Of a stretch of DNA of 64,000 nt, positions 8,625 through 16,569 are shown piece by piece (the stretch's first letter is position 1; every line of letters begins with the position of its first letter). The notes under the pieces were generated by a model. The model ran no database searches and had not been told where the DNA came from. It saw only the letters and a list, made by a program, of their open reading frames with translations. The position numbers and the translations under genes were made by a program. This stretch comes from Nodularia sp034931045 (GTDB taxonomy: Bacteria > Cyanobacteriota > Cyanobacteriia > Cyanobacteriales > Nostocaceae): the NCBI RefSeq assembly GCF_034931045.1, contig NZ_JAYGHH010000009.1, positions 1 to 64,000 on the forward strand, read 5' to 3'.

Positions 8625-10316
8625 ATGCAGGTATATTGCAGTAAACAACACAGAAATAACGGTGGGAACCGTTTTTGTATCCACTGTGGTGAGCCATTAC
8701 CTCTGGTTTTTGGGCAGGTTGTAGACAATCGTTATCGCATTATCCGTCAATTAGGTCAAGGTGGTTTTGGCCGCACTTATTTGGCGGAAGACAGTCATAA
8801 CTCGAATCAAGCCTGTGTGCTGAAGGAATTTGCACCCCAAGTCCAAGCACAACAAGACTTAGAAAAGGCTAAAGAATTATTTGAGCGCGAAGCCAGTGTG
8901 CTGAAAACACTCCAACATCCCCAAATTCCCCGTTTTCACGCTTCGCTACAAGTGCAGATAGGCAGTAAAGATTTTTTCTTTTTAGTGCAAGATTATATAG
9001 ATGGGATTAATTATTATCAATTGTTAGAGGAGCGTCAAAGTCAGGGAAAAGCTTTTAGTGAGGAGGAAGTAGTAAATATACTAAAACAAATTTTATCTGT
9101 GTTGTCTTATATACATTCACGAGATGTAGTTCACCGTGATATTTCTCCTGATAATTTGATTTGGCGGCGTTCTGATCATCAGCCGATGCTGATTGATTTT
9201 GGTGGTGTGAAGCAATTGCCGGCTTCTCAAGGTTTTTGGTTGACTCACTTGGGTGTGAATAATACTTTGTTGGGTAAAAAGGGCTACGCGCCAGAAGAGC
9301 AGCTCAGGCAGGGTAAAGTATTTTTTAATAGTGATTTATATTCTTTGGCGGTGACGGCGCTAGTTTTGCTTACAGGTAAGGAACCACAAAATCTCTATGA
9401 CAGCTATCAGGGAATTTGGTATTGGGAAAAGGAAATTAAAGTTAGTAAACGATTGGAGTCTGTGTTAAAAAAGATGCTGGCTTATAGACCGAGCGATCGC
9501 TATGAAAAAGCTGCACAAATACTCCCAGATTTATCCTCTACCATGACCAGCAAATCCCTGAATACATACGTTACCAAGCTCAGGACAATGGTGGTTGCTC
9601 CTGGACGCAAACGCGTCAATACTCTCATCAGTAAATTTCACAATCAAGTATCAGGAGTTAATCAAAATATCACTATGCCAGTCTGGATGCGCCCTTTTGC
9701 TATCAGTCTGGGAGGAACAGCTTTAGTTGTTTTCACTGGCGCTGCTACTTGGGCAGTGGTAAATTCAATTATTAGTAGCGTCGCTTCCGTTAGCATACCG
9801 ACAATTTCGCTACCTTCACTTCCTAGCTTACCGAATCCTCTCGGCGGTTTAGGTAGTAGCAAAGGTGCTAATGATATCAGCCAAATTTTACAACGTCGTG
9901 AACAGCTAGAAATACCAGAAGGTTTTTTTATGCAGTTCGTGGATAATTTATTTTATGCCGAGAAACCAGAGTTAAATGGACGCAGCCTGACTTCTGGGCA
10001 AGCAGACGCAGAATTAAGAGATGAATGGGTTGTTATTGCTGGGGACTTATTAAATCAAATAGAACGGGCTAACCTTAGTACAGCAGCTCGTCGGCAACTG
10101 GGACGCTATAGTTCACAAAATGAGAGAATTTGGAGACAACAAGCCAGAGCAGGACAATGGAGAAACTATACAATCAACCAACTCAACAAAGATACAAATG
10201 AAAAATTTGATCAGTTGTTTCCTGGACAAGAGCGTGGGAAACTGAATCAGCAAACTTTCGGTCAACTTTGGTATGCGATCGCAGATGATCAAGTCAGTAA
10301 AGTAAAAATTAGATGA
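8625..10316 (+). CDS. Membrane Ser/Thr protein kinase with N-terminal zinc-ribbon-like segment
   Basis: A 563-residue protein. A short Cys-rich start (C5, C18, C21, FCIHCGEPL) resembles a zinc ribbon seen in many cyanobacterial kinases. The kinase domain spans about residues 36-305: glycine loop LGQGGFGRTY, catalytic Lys67 in VLKEF, VVHRDISPDN with HRD at 170-172, and DFG at 191-193. A transmembrane helix near 355-385 leads to an extracytoplasmic domain (430-563) shared with the next gene's product (RRQLGRYSSQNERIWR here). Probable Hanks-type environmental sensor kinase. Its ligand is unknown. Likely a tandem duplicate of the following gene. Confidence 0.92.
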   Translation: MQVYCSKQHRNNGGNRFCIHCGEPLPLVFGQVVDNRYRIIRQLGQGGFGRTYLAEDSHNSNQACVLKEFAPQVQAQQDLEKAKELFEREASVLKTLQHPQIPRFHASLQVQIGSKDFFFLVQDYIDGINYYQLLEERQSQGKAFSEEEVVNILKQILSVLSYIHSRDVVHRDISPDNLIWRRSDHQPMLIDFGGVKQLPASQGFWLTHLGVNNTLLGKKGYAPEEQLRQGKVFFNSDLYSLAVTALVLLTGKEPQNLYDSYQGIWYWEKEIKVSKRLESVLKKMLAYRPSDRYEKAAQILPDLSSTMTSKSLNTYVTKLRTMVVAPGRKRVNTLISKFHNQVSGVNQNITMPVWMRPFAISLGGTALVVFTGAATWAVVNSIISSVASVSIPTISLPSLPSLPNPLGGLGSSKGANDISQILQRREQLEIPEGFFMQFVDNLFYAEKPELNGRSLTSGQADAELRDEWVVIAGDLLNQIERANLSTAARRQLGRYSSQNERIWRQQARAGQWRNYTINQLNKDTNEKFDQLFPGQERGKLNQQTFGQLWYAIADDQVSKVKIR

Positions 10317-10372
10317 CTAATGACTCATAGCCTATAGGACTCCTATTTGAATTTTGATAGCTTGATTCCTTC

Positions 10373-10407
10373 TTCCCTGTTCCCTGTTCCCTGTTCCCTG
10401 TTCCCTA
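10373..10407 (+). repeat. Heptanucleotide tandem repeat (TTCCCTG)
   Basis: Four perfect TTCCCTG units plus TTCCCTA between the two kinase genes. This is the short tandemly repeated repetitive (STRR) class typical of Nostocales. Confidence 0.9.
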
Positions 10408-10473
10408 CCTCTATGAGTAAATATGGCTACACCACACAAGCTACAGAAACCAAACCGGATTCCTATATAACTT

Positions 10474-12570
10474 ATGTATACAAATAATATTCAGCCAGGT
10501 CTGACTTTAAGCGATCGCTATGTAATTGTTCGTCAAATTGGTCAAGGTGGTTTTGGACGCACTTATTTAGCTGAAGACATTAACCGCTTCCGTGAACTTT
10601 GTGTTTTAAAGGAATTTTCCCCACAAGTTCAAACTGACTACGTTGTGCAGAAAGCCGAGGAATTATTTGAACGCGAAGCAAGTGTTCTCTACAAGCTGCA
10701 ACATCCCCAAATTCCCCGCTTTCGGGAACTGCTGCGAATTAACTTAGAAGGTAAACAATACTTATTTTTGGTGCAGGATTATGTCGAAGGGCAAACTTAC
10801 AGTTCTTTATTAAATGCCCGTAAACAACAAGGATTGCGTTTTAATGAGTTTGAAGTCCGGCAATTATTACTACAAATTCTGCCAGTATTGGGTTATATCC
10901 ACTCAATGGGGGTAATTCATCGGGATATTTCACCAGATAACTTAATGCTTCGTACCGTTGATCAATTACCAGTATTAATTGATTTTGGTGGTGTAAAACA
11001 GGTAGCAGCAACCGTAGCCTCAGAATATTATCAACCACAACAATATGCCTCTGCTCCATCACCAACCCTATTGGGTAAAGTAGGTTTTGCACCCCCAGAA
11101 CAGATGCAAACTGGTTTGGTATCTACTCACAGTGATTTATATGCTTTAGCTGTGACAATGCTAGTTTTATTGACTGGTAAACAACCGCAAGAACTAATTG
11201 ATAATTATAATTTGACTTGGCAATGGCGCAGGGAAGTTAGTCTAAATCCAGCTTTAGGACAGATATTAGATAAAATGCTATCTCCCAGGCCAGGCGATCG
11301 CTATCAATCAGCGCATCATGTATTACAAGCCTTGAACTCACCCCCACCAGCCAGCTATCCCCCAACTCAATATCCCACCAACCCACCACAAATCAGCAAT
11401 TCCCCAACTCAGTATCCCACCAACCCACCACCAACATCGGCCACAGTTGCGGTTTCTCCATCTGCGCCACCTCCCTCATCTGTCCCATCCCCTTCTTATT
11501 CTCCATCTCCTCAACCCACACCTTGGTGGACACCAGCAAAAGCCATTGTCGCCGGACTGGTAGTTGCTAGTACAGTGGGAGGAATTTGGTGGGGAATTAG
11601 TAGTAGCAGCGATCGCGATCCAGGAGAAGTCAAACCCACACCGACACCCACCGTTAACCAACCCACTGATTCTTCAGATAAATTTTCCGCAGCAGAACGA
11701 CAGCGCAAACAAAGATTAGAAAATCGCCGTCAACAATTGGGTATTGACTTGAGATTTTACGTCAGCTTGGTAAATCAAGCATTTTGGGACAATAACCCCA
11801 GTTTAAGGGGAAACACTCTCAGCGATGAACCCCAAGATGAAAGTTTGCGGGCAGAATGGGATCAAATAGCCGCCCAATTACTAGAAAAACTGGCTCCATT
11901 AAGTGGTGCGGCGCGGCGACAATTAGGAACTTACGCAGCAGCAGAACGCGAACGTTGGCGAGTTGAAGTTAACCAAATCAATGTTAGTAGTACTTCTTTA
12001 TATGATTTAGGCGACGCTGCCTTTTTCAATAAATTTCCAGAACAGCGAGGTCAAGAATTTCTGAATCAACCCATTGGACAGGTTTGGCACGGTTTTATTA
12101 GCGATAAACTGAATGCTCTCCGTTCTCGCACCGCTTTGCAAGAAATTACCTTTGATTCAGGTACTACCAGCAAAACATTGGACGGCAATTTGCAGGAGGC
12201 TGTTCACCCAGCCGGCGGTAAAGTTTTCATTGCTAACCTGTCCCAGAATCAATTGATGACAGTGAAGCTAGAAGCAAATTCTCAAGTTTTGTTCTCGGTT
12301 TATTCTCCTTCTGGCCAAGTCAAATTTTTAGAAGATTCTAAAGAACGTAATTTATCAGTTAAATTACCAGAATCAGGATTCTATGAGTTTGTGATTGCCT
12401 CCACAGCCTCAGAACCACTAAGTTATCAACTCAGCATTGCGGCGGAAACTCCCACACCAGAACCCACGCCAGAACCTACACCAGAACCTACACCAGAACC
12501 TACACCAGAACCCACGCCAGAACCTACACCCATGCAAGAACTTACACCTGCTGAAACTGAGTCCAACTGA
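10474..12570 (+). CDS. Membrane Ser/Thr protein kinase with C-terminal sensory and PPC-like domain
   Basis: A 698-residue paralogue of the preceding kinase. Kinase domain residues 14-285: glycine loop IGQGGFGRTY, Lys46, HRD 149-151, DFG 170-172. A Pro/Ser/Thr-rich linker follows, then a transmembrane helix near residues 350-375. The same extracytoplasmic module as the upstream kinase comes next (ARRQLGTYAAAERERWR). A beta-rich segment resembling a bacterial pre-peptidase C-terminal domain (GGKVFIANLSQNQLMTVKLE) follows, and a TPEP repeat tail ends the protein. The upstream kinase lacks the last two parts. Location and topology are inferred. Confidence 0.92.
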   Translation: MYTNNIQPGLTLSDRYVIVRQIGQGGFGRTYLAEDINRFRELCVLKEFSPQVQTDYVVQKAEELFEREASVLYKLQHPQIPRFRELLRINLEGKQYLFLVQDYVEGQTYSSLLNARKQQGLRFNEFEVRQLLLQILPVLGYIHSMGVIHRDISPDNLMLRTVDQLPVLIDFGGVKQVAATVASEYYQPQQYASAPSPTLLGKVGFAPPEQMQTGLVSTHSDLYALAVTMLVLLTGKQPQELIDNYNLTWQWRREVSLNPALGQILDKMLSPRPGDRYQSAHHVLQALNSPPPASYPPTQYPTNPPQISNSPTQYPTNPPPTSATVAVSPSAPPPSSVPSPSYSPSPQPTPWWTPAKAIVAGLVVASTVGGIWWGISSSSDRDPGEVKPTPTPTVNQPTDSSDKFSAAERQRKQRLENRRQQLGIDLRFYVSLVNQAFWDNNPSLRGNTLSDEPQDESLRAEWDQIAAQLLEKLAPLSGAARRQLGTYAAAERERWRVEVNQINVSSTSLYDLGDAAFFNKFPEQRGQEFLNQPIGQVWHGFISDKLNALRSRTALQEITFDSGTTSKTLDGNLQEAVHPAGGKVFIANLSQNQLMTVKLEANSQVLFSVYSPSGQVKFLEDSKERNLSVKLPESGFYEFVIASTASEPLSYQLSIAAETPTPEPTPEPTPEPTPEPTPEPTPEPTPMQELTPAETESN
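12454..12531 (+). repeat. Coding minisatellite (TPEP)n
   Basis: Six 12-bp units of the ACACCAGAACCY type encode TPEP repeats at the C-terminus of the second kinase. Copy number of such arrays is often variable between strains. Confidence 0.85.
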
Positions 12571-12718
12571 AGATAAATTAGGACTGAAGTTCAATATTGC
12601 AACAACCTGATTTCGGTCGCTTTAAAGAGTTTGATCCGCGATCGCATCGGACTTCACGCTATACTTTTACGCGATAGCTGGATATTCTCAAATCATTGAA
12701 AGCAAAGGGTGACATCTG

Positions 12719-13690
12719 ATGAGCCGGACTATTTCTAACTTTATCGAAGAGAATTTTTTACATTTCAACGCAGCAGCTCTGGTTGATGCAGCCAAAGCAT
12801 ACAAAGCCCATCTTGAAGATAACGGCAAGATGATGATTACTCTAGCTGGGGCCATGAGTACAGCCGAATTGGGAATATCTTTAGCAGAAATGATTCGTCA
12901 GGATAAAGTGCAGATTATTTCCTGTACTGGGGCGAATCTGGAAGAAGATATTATGAATTTGGTAGCCCACAATCATTACAAACGTGTCCCCAACTATCGA
13001 GACTTAGGACCCGAAGATGAATGGCAACTTCTGGAGCAAGGTTTTAATCGAGTAACTGATACTTGCATTCCCGAAGAAGAGGCTTTTCGGAGAATACAGA
13101 AGCACATTTTCCAACAATGGCAAGAAGCAAATGACAAAGGGGAAAGATATTTCCCGCATGAATTCATGTATAAGATGCTTCTGTCTGGTGATATGGAACA
13201 ATATTATCAAATAGACCCCAAAAATAGCTGGATGTTGGCGGCTGCACAGAAAGGATTGCCAATTGTTTGCCCTGGTTGGGAAGATTCCACAATGGGCAAT
13301 ATTTTTGCTTCCTACTGCATGAAAAAAGAAATTCAACCCAGCACAATGAAGTCGGGAATTGAATATATGATGTGGTTGGCGGATTGGTATAAAGAAAATT
13401 CTGCTGGTAGAGGGATAGGATTTTTCCAAATTGGGGGCGGAATTGCGGGAGATTTCCCCATTTGCGTTGTCCCGATGCTTTATCAAGATTTGAAAATGAC
13501 TGATATTCCATTTTGGTTTTATTTCTGTCAAATTTCCGATTCCACTACCAGCTATGGTTCTTATTCTGGGGCAGTACCGAATGAGAAAATAACTTGGGGT
13601 AAGTTAGATAAAAACACGCCGCGTTTTGTTGTGGAGTCTGATGCCAGTATAGTTGCTCCTTTAATGTTTGCCTATATTCTGGAACAGTGA
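12719..13690 (+). CDS. Deoxyhypusine synthase-like protein
   Basis: A 323-residue member of the deoxyhypusine synthase family, near the usual length of about 320-370. It has the N-terminal LTLAGAMSTAELG-type segment (ITLAGAMSTAELG), the SCTGANLEEDIMNLVAHNHY NAD-site region, and near the end WGK (Lys295), aligned with the catalytic Lys of eukaryotic DHS, before VVESDASIVAPL. Bacteria lack the eIF5A substrate. Bacterial homologues are thought to act in polyamine (homospermidine-type) metabolism, so the exact reaction is uncertain. Monocistronic. Confidence 0.88.
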   Translation: MSRTISNFIEENFLHFNAAALVDAAKAYKAHLEDNGKMMITLAGAMSTAELGISLAEMIRQDKVQIISCTGANLEEDIMNLVAHNHYKRVPNYRDLGPEDEWQLLEQGFNRVTDTCIPEEEAFRRIQKHIFQQWQEANDKGERYFPHEFMYKMLLSGDMEQYYQIDPKNSWMLAAAQKGLPIVCPGWEDSTMGNIFASYCMKKEIQPSTMKSGIEYMMWLADWYKENSAGRGIGFFQIGGGIAGDFPICVVPMLYQDLKMTDIPFWFYFCQISDSTTSYGSYSGAVPNEKITWGKLDKNTPRFVVESDASIVAPLMFAYILEQ

Positions 13691-13912
13691 TCTAGAACTT
13701 ACGCATCTTCATGTTAAGAAAGATGTGGGTAATGGATAGCTTTTTAAGGGGGGTTATATCATGTCCGCATAATTAGTTATGATTCCCACAGTCATTGCAC
13801 CCCACCCCTTAATCCCCTCAGAGCCTGCACCGGAGGGGAGACAAAGCGCAGTTTTGGCGGGGTATTGCTGGGCATCAGCCAAATGCCGATTAAGCTACCT
13901 AAAATAACTACT

Positions 13913-13965
13913 CCTGATTTTGTCGCTAAACTTACGCACAGCGACCTTTTAGCAACAAAATCAGG
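13913..13965. repeat. 18-bp inverted repeat (17 of 18 paired)
   Basis: CCTGATTTTGTCGCTAAA pairs with TTTAGCAACAAAATCAGG across a 17-nt loop. It lies in the 500-bp geneless stretch after the deoxyhypusine synthase-like gene. There is no T-run, so it looks like a small palindromic mobile repeat rather than a terminator. Confidence 0.75.
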
Positions 13966-13998
13966 CACTTTGCCTAAAATATCTTTTCGCATTGTATT

Positions 13999-14101
13999 TA
14001 CAGCGCTTCCGGCTATTATGCAATACAGTTTTCTCCTTGTCCCTCTCCTATCATAGCTTTCAGCTTTGGGAATGTACCTCATAGCTGCCGGAAGTGCTGT
14101 A
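13999..14101. repeat. MITE-like palindromic element of about 100 bp
   Basis: Imperfect terminal inverted repeats of about 22 bp (TACAGCGCTTCCGGC on the left; GCCGGAAGTGCTGTA on the right) flank about 60 bp of non-coding sequence. Nothing coding is recognised in 13691-14191 beyond these palindromes. Confidence 0.65.
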
Positions 14102-14191
14102 TTTCTCTACAAAAAATTAGGGGTAATTAGTATGTCTTAACCCGGTTTTCTATCCCGGTGCTACTAATACCCCACTTAGCGTGAGCTACGC

Positions 14192-14998
14192 TTAATCATT
14201 ACAGACCTTAACATAATCGTCATTAGGATTTGACACCCATCTACAAGATAAATCGCGTCTGATCATATCCCGCACCGCTCCACTCGCCTCTTCCATCTGT
14301 TGCCTTTTAAACTCATTTTCTTTTCGGACTAGGAGATCATAGGCTTGATTATCAGCCGATGATAAAGTTGCTTTCCATGCTCTATACTCCTCTCCGGGAG
14401 TGCGTGAGATCACGGGGTCAATTCTGAGATACCATTGTTCATGTGTTTCATTACTTCTCTTATTTAAAATGCGCTGAAGTATTTGGTTGCCAGGTCTTGT
14501 AGCTGGGGCTACACTTCCATCATTAACTGGAGGTTGAGAACTGGTTGAATTATTACTATTGCGGATAGCATTCTGAAACTCTCGGTCAAGGTCTTCTGGA
14601 GTTTGAGTAGTTCCTGTGGGAGTAATACCCAATCCGCTCCCAAAAAAATCCGCAATAGGCTGATGTCGGAGATCGCGTTTGGCTTTCTGGATAATCTCGT
14701 AAACCTGTCGTTCCTCAGAAGAAAGACTATTCACATATTCCTGCTCCTGCTGGTTTATTCGGTCTGTAGATTGAGGCTGGCGTGGTTGGCGATTTCCAGG
14801 CAAAGAATTAGAAGGCACTTGAATAGGCTTTCGACCTCCGTTTAGAATTTTTTTCACCTCACGCCCCATCGGAATGATATCTATGAGGTCAAAAGCAAGA
14901 AGGGATTCACCCCGATTGGCAACGGATGTTGCAGAAGATCGCCCTAGAACTGGAAGAGGACTCATAAGTAGAACACTCATCAAAACTAAGCTAATCAT
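14192..14998 (-). CDS. Secreted protein of unknown function
   Basis: The frame is open from 15079. Met28 (14998) is preferred as start because MISLVLMSVLLMSPLPVLG is a clear signal peptide, while the upstream 27 residues are basic and unlike an N-terminus. The mature protein (about 250 residues) is hydrophilic and glutamine/asparagine-rich. It contains a SLSSEERQVYEIIQKAKRD helix and a repeat-like echo, TLSSADNQAYDLLVRKEN. A single Cys pair (SCRWVSNP...KVCND) near the end could form a disulfide. No family is recognised. It is flanked on both sides by repeat-rich intergenic DNA. Confidence 0.65.
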   Translation of the reverse strand: MISLVLMSVLLMSPLPVLGRSSATSVANRGESLLAFDLIDIIPMGREVKKILNGGRKPIQVPSNSLPGNRQPRQPQSTDRINQQEQEYVNSLSSEERQVYEIIQKAKRDLRHQPIADFFGSGLGITPTGTTQTPEDLDREFQNAIRNSNNSTSSQPPVNDGSVAPATRPGNQILQRILNKRSNETHEQWYLRIDPVISRTPGEEYRAWKATLSSADNQAYDLLVRKENEFKRQQMEEASGAVRDMIRRDLSCRWVSNPNDDYVKVCND

Positions 14999-15137
14999 AT
15001 TTCTACTGTAAGATCGCTCAATCTGAGAACCAGCGCTGGCAGCAAAATGACACAAAATACTACGTCTGTGAGTTCGCATATAAATTGATTATTAAGCTAA
15101 GTTCGCATTCAAAATTATAGCAGAGCAAATGTACGTA

Positions 15138-15426
15138 ACTGGAGTTTAGACTAAAAGCGATATGAGAGAACGCAAATCAAATGAAATGAGATGTTAAAAA
15201 TATTCTATAAGTCAGCCTCAAAGCATGCGCGACCTTTAACAATTATGTAGTATACCTGTTTAAAAAATAAAACAATAATGATAATCATGGAAAGGTTGGA
15301 GAGAACACAGCCACGCAAAAAACCATCTATTGCGGTTTAATATCAAAGCTTTTTCATATTTTTGGCAAGTCTCTCATTAACTCAGCCGTGCTGGGTCGTT
15401 TTTCATGGTTTAGTCTAAACTCCAGT
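15138..15426. repeat. 289-bp element with perfect 18-bp terminal inverted repeats
   Basis: ACTGGAGTTTAGACTAAA at 15138-15155 is exactly inverted at 15409-15426. The interior has no open frame. This is the layout of a MITE or of a deletion derivative of an insertion sequence. It lies just upstream of hicAB and accounts for most of the geneless stretch 15080-15523. Confidence 0.75.
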
Positions 15427-15523
15427 GCATAAACACAACGAGTTTATTTACATCACATCATAGACGTTGAATCTGGAGGGCAGAAAAGATGGGAATATAT
15501 AGTTGAGTACTAAGATAATATTC

Positions 15524-15688
15524 ATGCCCAGAAAAATTCGAGAGTTGAAAGCTCAGGTTGCGCGTGAAGGATTCATGTACTTACCCAAGCGTGGCAAGGG
15601 CAGCCACGAGCGTTGGCGACATCCCCTGCTGAAAAAAACACTGACAATCCCCGGCAAGGATGGAGATGATGTGCCACTCTACCTATAA
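15524..15688 (+). CDS. HicA-like mRNA interferase toxin, cut short by a stop codon
   Basis: Starting at ATG 15524 (MPRKIRELKAQ), the frame encodes 54 residues with the HicA dsRBD-like fold elements RGKGSHERWRHP (catalytic His in GSH) and a LTIPGKDGDDV strand. It then stops at TAA (15686-15688). The same frame continues open with a HicA-like tail KQLDKLLTELEVLKEE and ends in a TGA overlapping the hicB ATG (ATGA). The family usually ends as this tail does, so the stop looks like a nonsense mutation. A TTG at 15503 in frame is a less likely start. The toxin may be weak or dead. Confidence 0.75.
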   Translation: MPRKIRELKAQVAREGFMYLPKRGKGSHERWRHPLLKKTLTIPGKDGDDVPLYL

Positions 15689-15747
15689 AAACAACTAGAC
15701 AAGTTACTCACTGAACTAGAAGTGTTAAAAGAGGAGGACGAAAATTC

Positions 15748-15966
15748 ATGAGTCGATATAGCATGATTATTCAATGGTCTGATGAAGATCAGCTTTTTCT
15801 GGTTACAATCCCAGAGTTTTCTGATTTAGTTGTGATGCCTTGTACTCACGGAAAAACTCGTGAAGAAGCAATTCACAACGGTGAAGAAGTTATTGAAATG
15901 TACTTAGAAGCTTGGCAAGCAGAAGGTGAGTCTATCCCTGAACCTATAACGCTTCAAGTTGCCTGA
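15748..15966 (+). CDS. HicB family antitoxin
   Basis: A 72-residue protein matching the HicB RNase-H-like fold: YSMIIQWSDEDQLFLVTIPE, then a GKTREEAIHNGEEVIEMYLE helix. There is no obvious C-terminal DNA-binding domain. This is usual for short HicB proteins, where the partner binds HicA. Its start overlaps the end of the extended hicA frame, showing the pair was translationally coupled. Confidence 0.9.
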   Translation: MSRYSMIIQWSDEDQLFLVTIPEFSDLVVMPCTHGKTREEAIHNGEEVIEMYLEAWQAEGESIPEPITLQVA

Positions 15967-16022
15967 TAATAGTAAACTGCGATTGATGTTCCACTACAAC
16001 CAATTATCTGGAAAAGCGACAA

Positions 16023-16511
16023 ATGATTATTAATCCTGAAAATGTCCCCAGTCGGACAACTTCAACTTATCCCGATAAATTTAAACCTATGGTGTTGGGG
16101 AGAGTTAAACAGGCGTTAGGAAATGCGGCCGGATTGCAGAATTTTGGTGTAAATTTAGTGACACTTGCACCGGGAAGTTGCTCTGCTCTGCGACATTGGC
16201 ACACCCGACAAGACGAGTTTATTTACGTCATAGAAGGTGAAGTTACCCTAGTTACTGATACGGGGGCGCAAATCCTCACACCGGGAATGATGGCAGGTTT
16301 CCCAGCAGGTGAGGAAGATGGACACCAATTAGTGAATCGCTCCAAATCTTCGGTAGTTTATTTAGAAATCGGCGATCGCCTCCGGCGGGGCTTTGCCCAT
16401 CGCACTCCAGACGATGAGGTTTACTATCCAGACCATGACCTCATTGCTCAACCCGGTGCTGATGGAAATACCATATTCACACACAAAGACGGTACTTTAT
16501 ATGAAAGTTAA
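16023..16511 (+). CDS. Cupin-domain protein
   Basis: A 162-residue single-domain cupin. Motif 1 is HWHTRQDEFIYVIEGE (metal ligands His/His/Glu). Motif 2 contains PAGEEDGHQLVN (last His ligand). Probable small-molecule binding or isomerase/dioxygenase-like enzyme of unknown substrate. The segment DRLRRGFAH near residue 120 is encoded by an in-frame 24-bp insertion next to a HIP1 site. Removing it restores a GDRTPDDEVYYPD reading that looks like the family norm. The insertion lies in a surface loop by inference. Confidence 0.85.
   Translation: MIINPENVPSRTTSTYPDKFKPMVLGRVKQALGNAAGLQNFGVNLVTLAPGSCSALRHWHTRQDEFIYVIEGEVTLVTDTGAQILTPGMMAGFPAGEEDGHQLVNRSKSSVVYLEIGDRLRRGFAHRTPDDEVYYPDHDLIAQPGADGNTIFTHKDGTLYES
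16372..16403 (+). repeat. 32-bp HIP1-nested palindromic insert (in cupin gene)
   Basis: A GCGATCGC octamer, four variable bases, then GGCGGGGCTTTGCCC and ATCGC. The same 32-bp pattern lies at 24071-24102 and 53383-53414, both times inside coding sequence. Net insertion is 24 bp (8 codons) if it arose at a single HIP1 site. Confidence 0.8.
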
Positions 16512-16543
16512 CAATGATCAGCTATCAAAGTTTGAAACTGATC

Positions 16544-16567
16544 ACTGTTAACTGTTAACTGTTAACT
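16544..16567 (+). repeat. Heptanucleotide tandem repeat (ACTGTTA)
   Basis: Three units of ACTGTTA between the convergent cupin and pgk genes; STRR class. Confidence 0.85.
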
Positions 16568-16569
16568 GA

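Noticed and set aside
13004..13531. Minus-strand 175-codon frame inside the deoxyhypusine synthase-like gene
   Set aside because: Antisense shadow of a well-supported gene; no domain.
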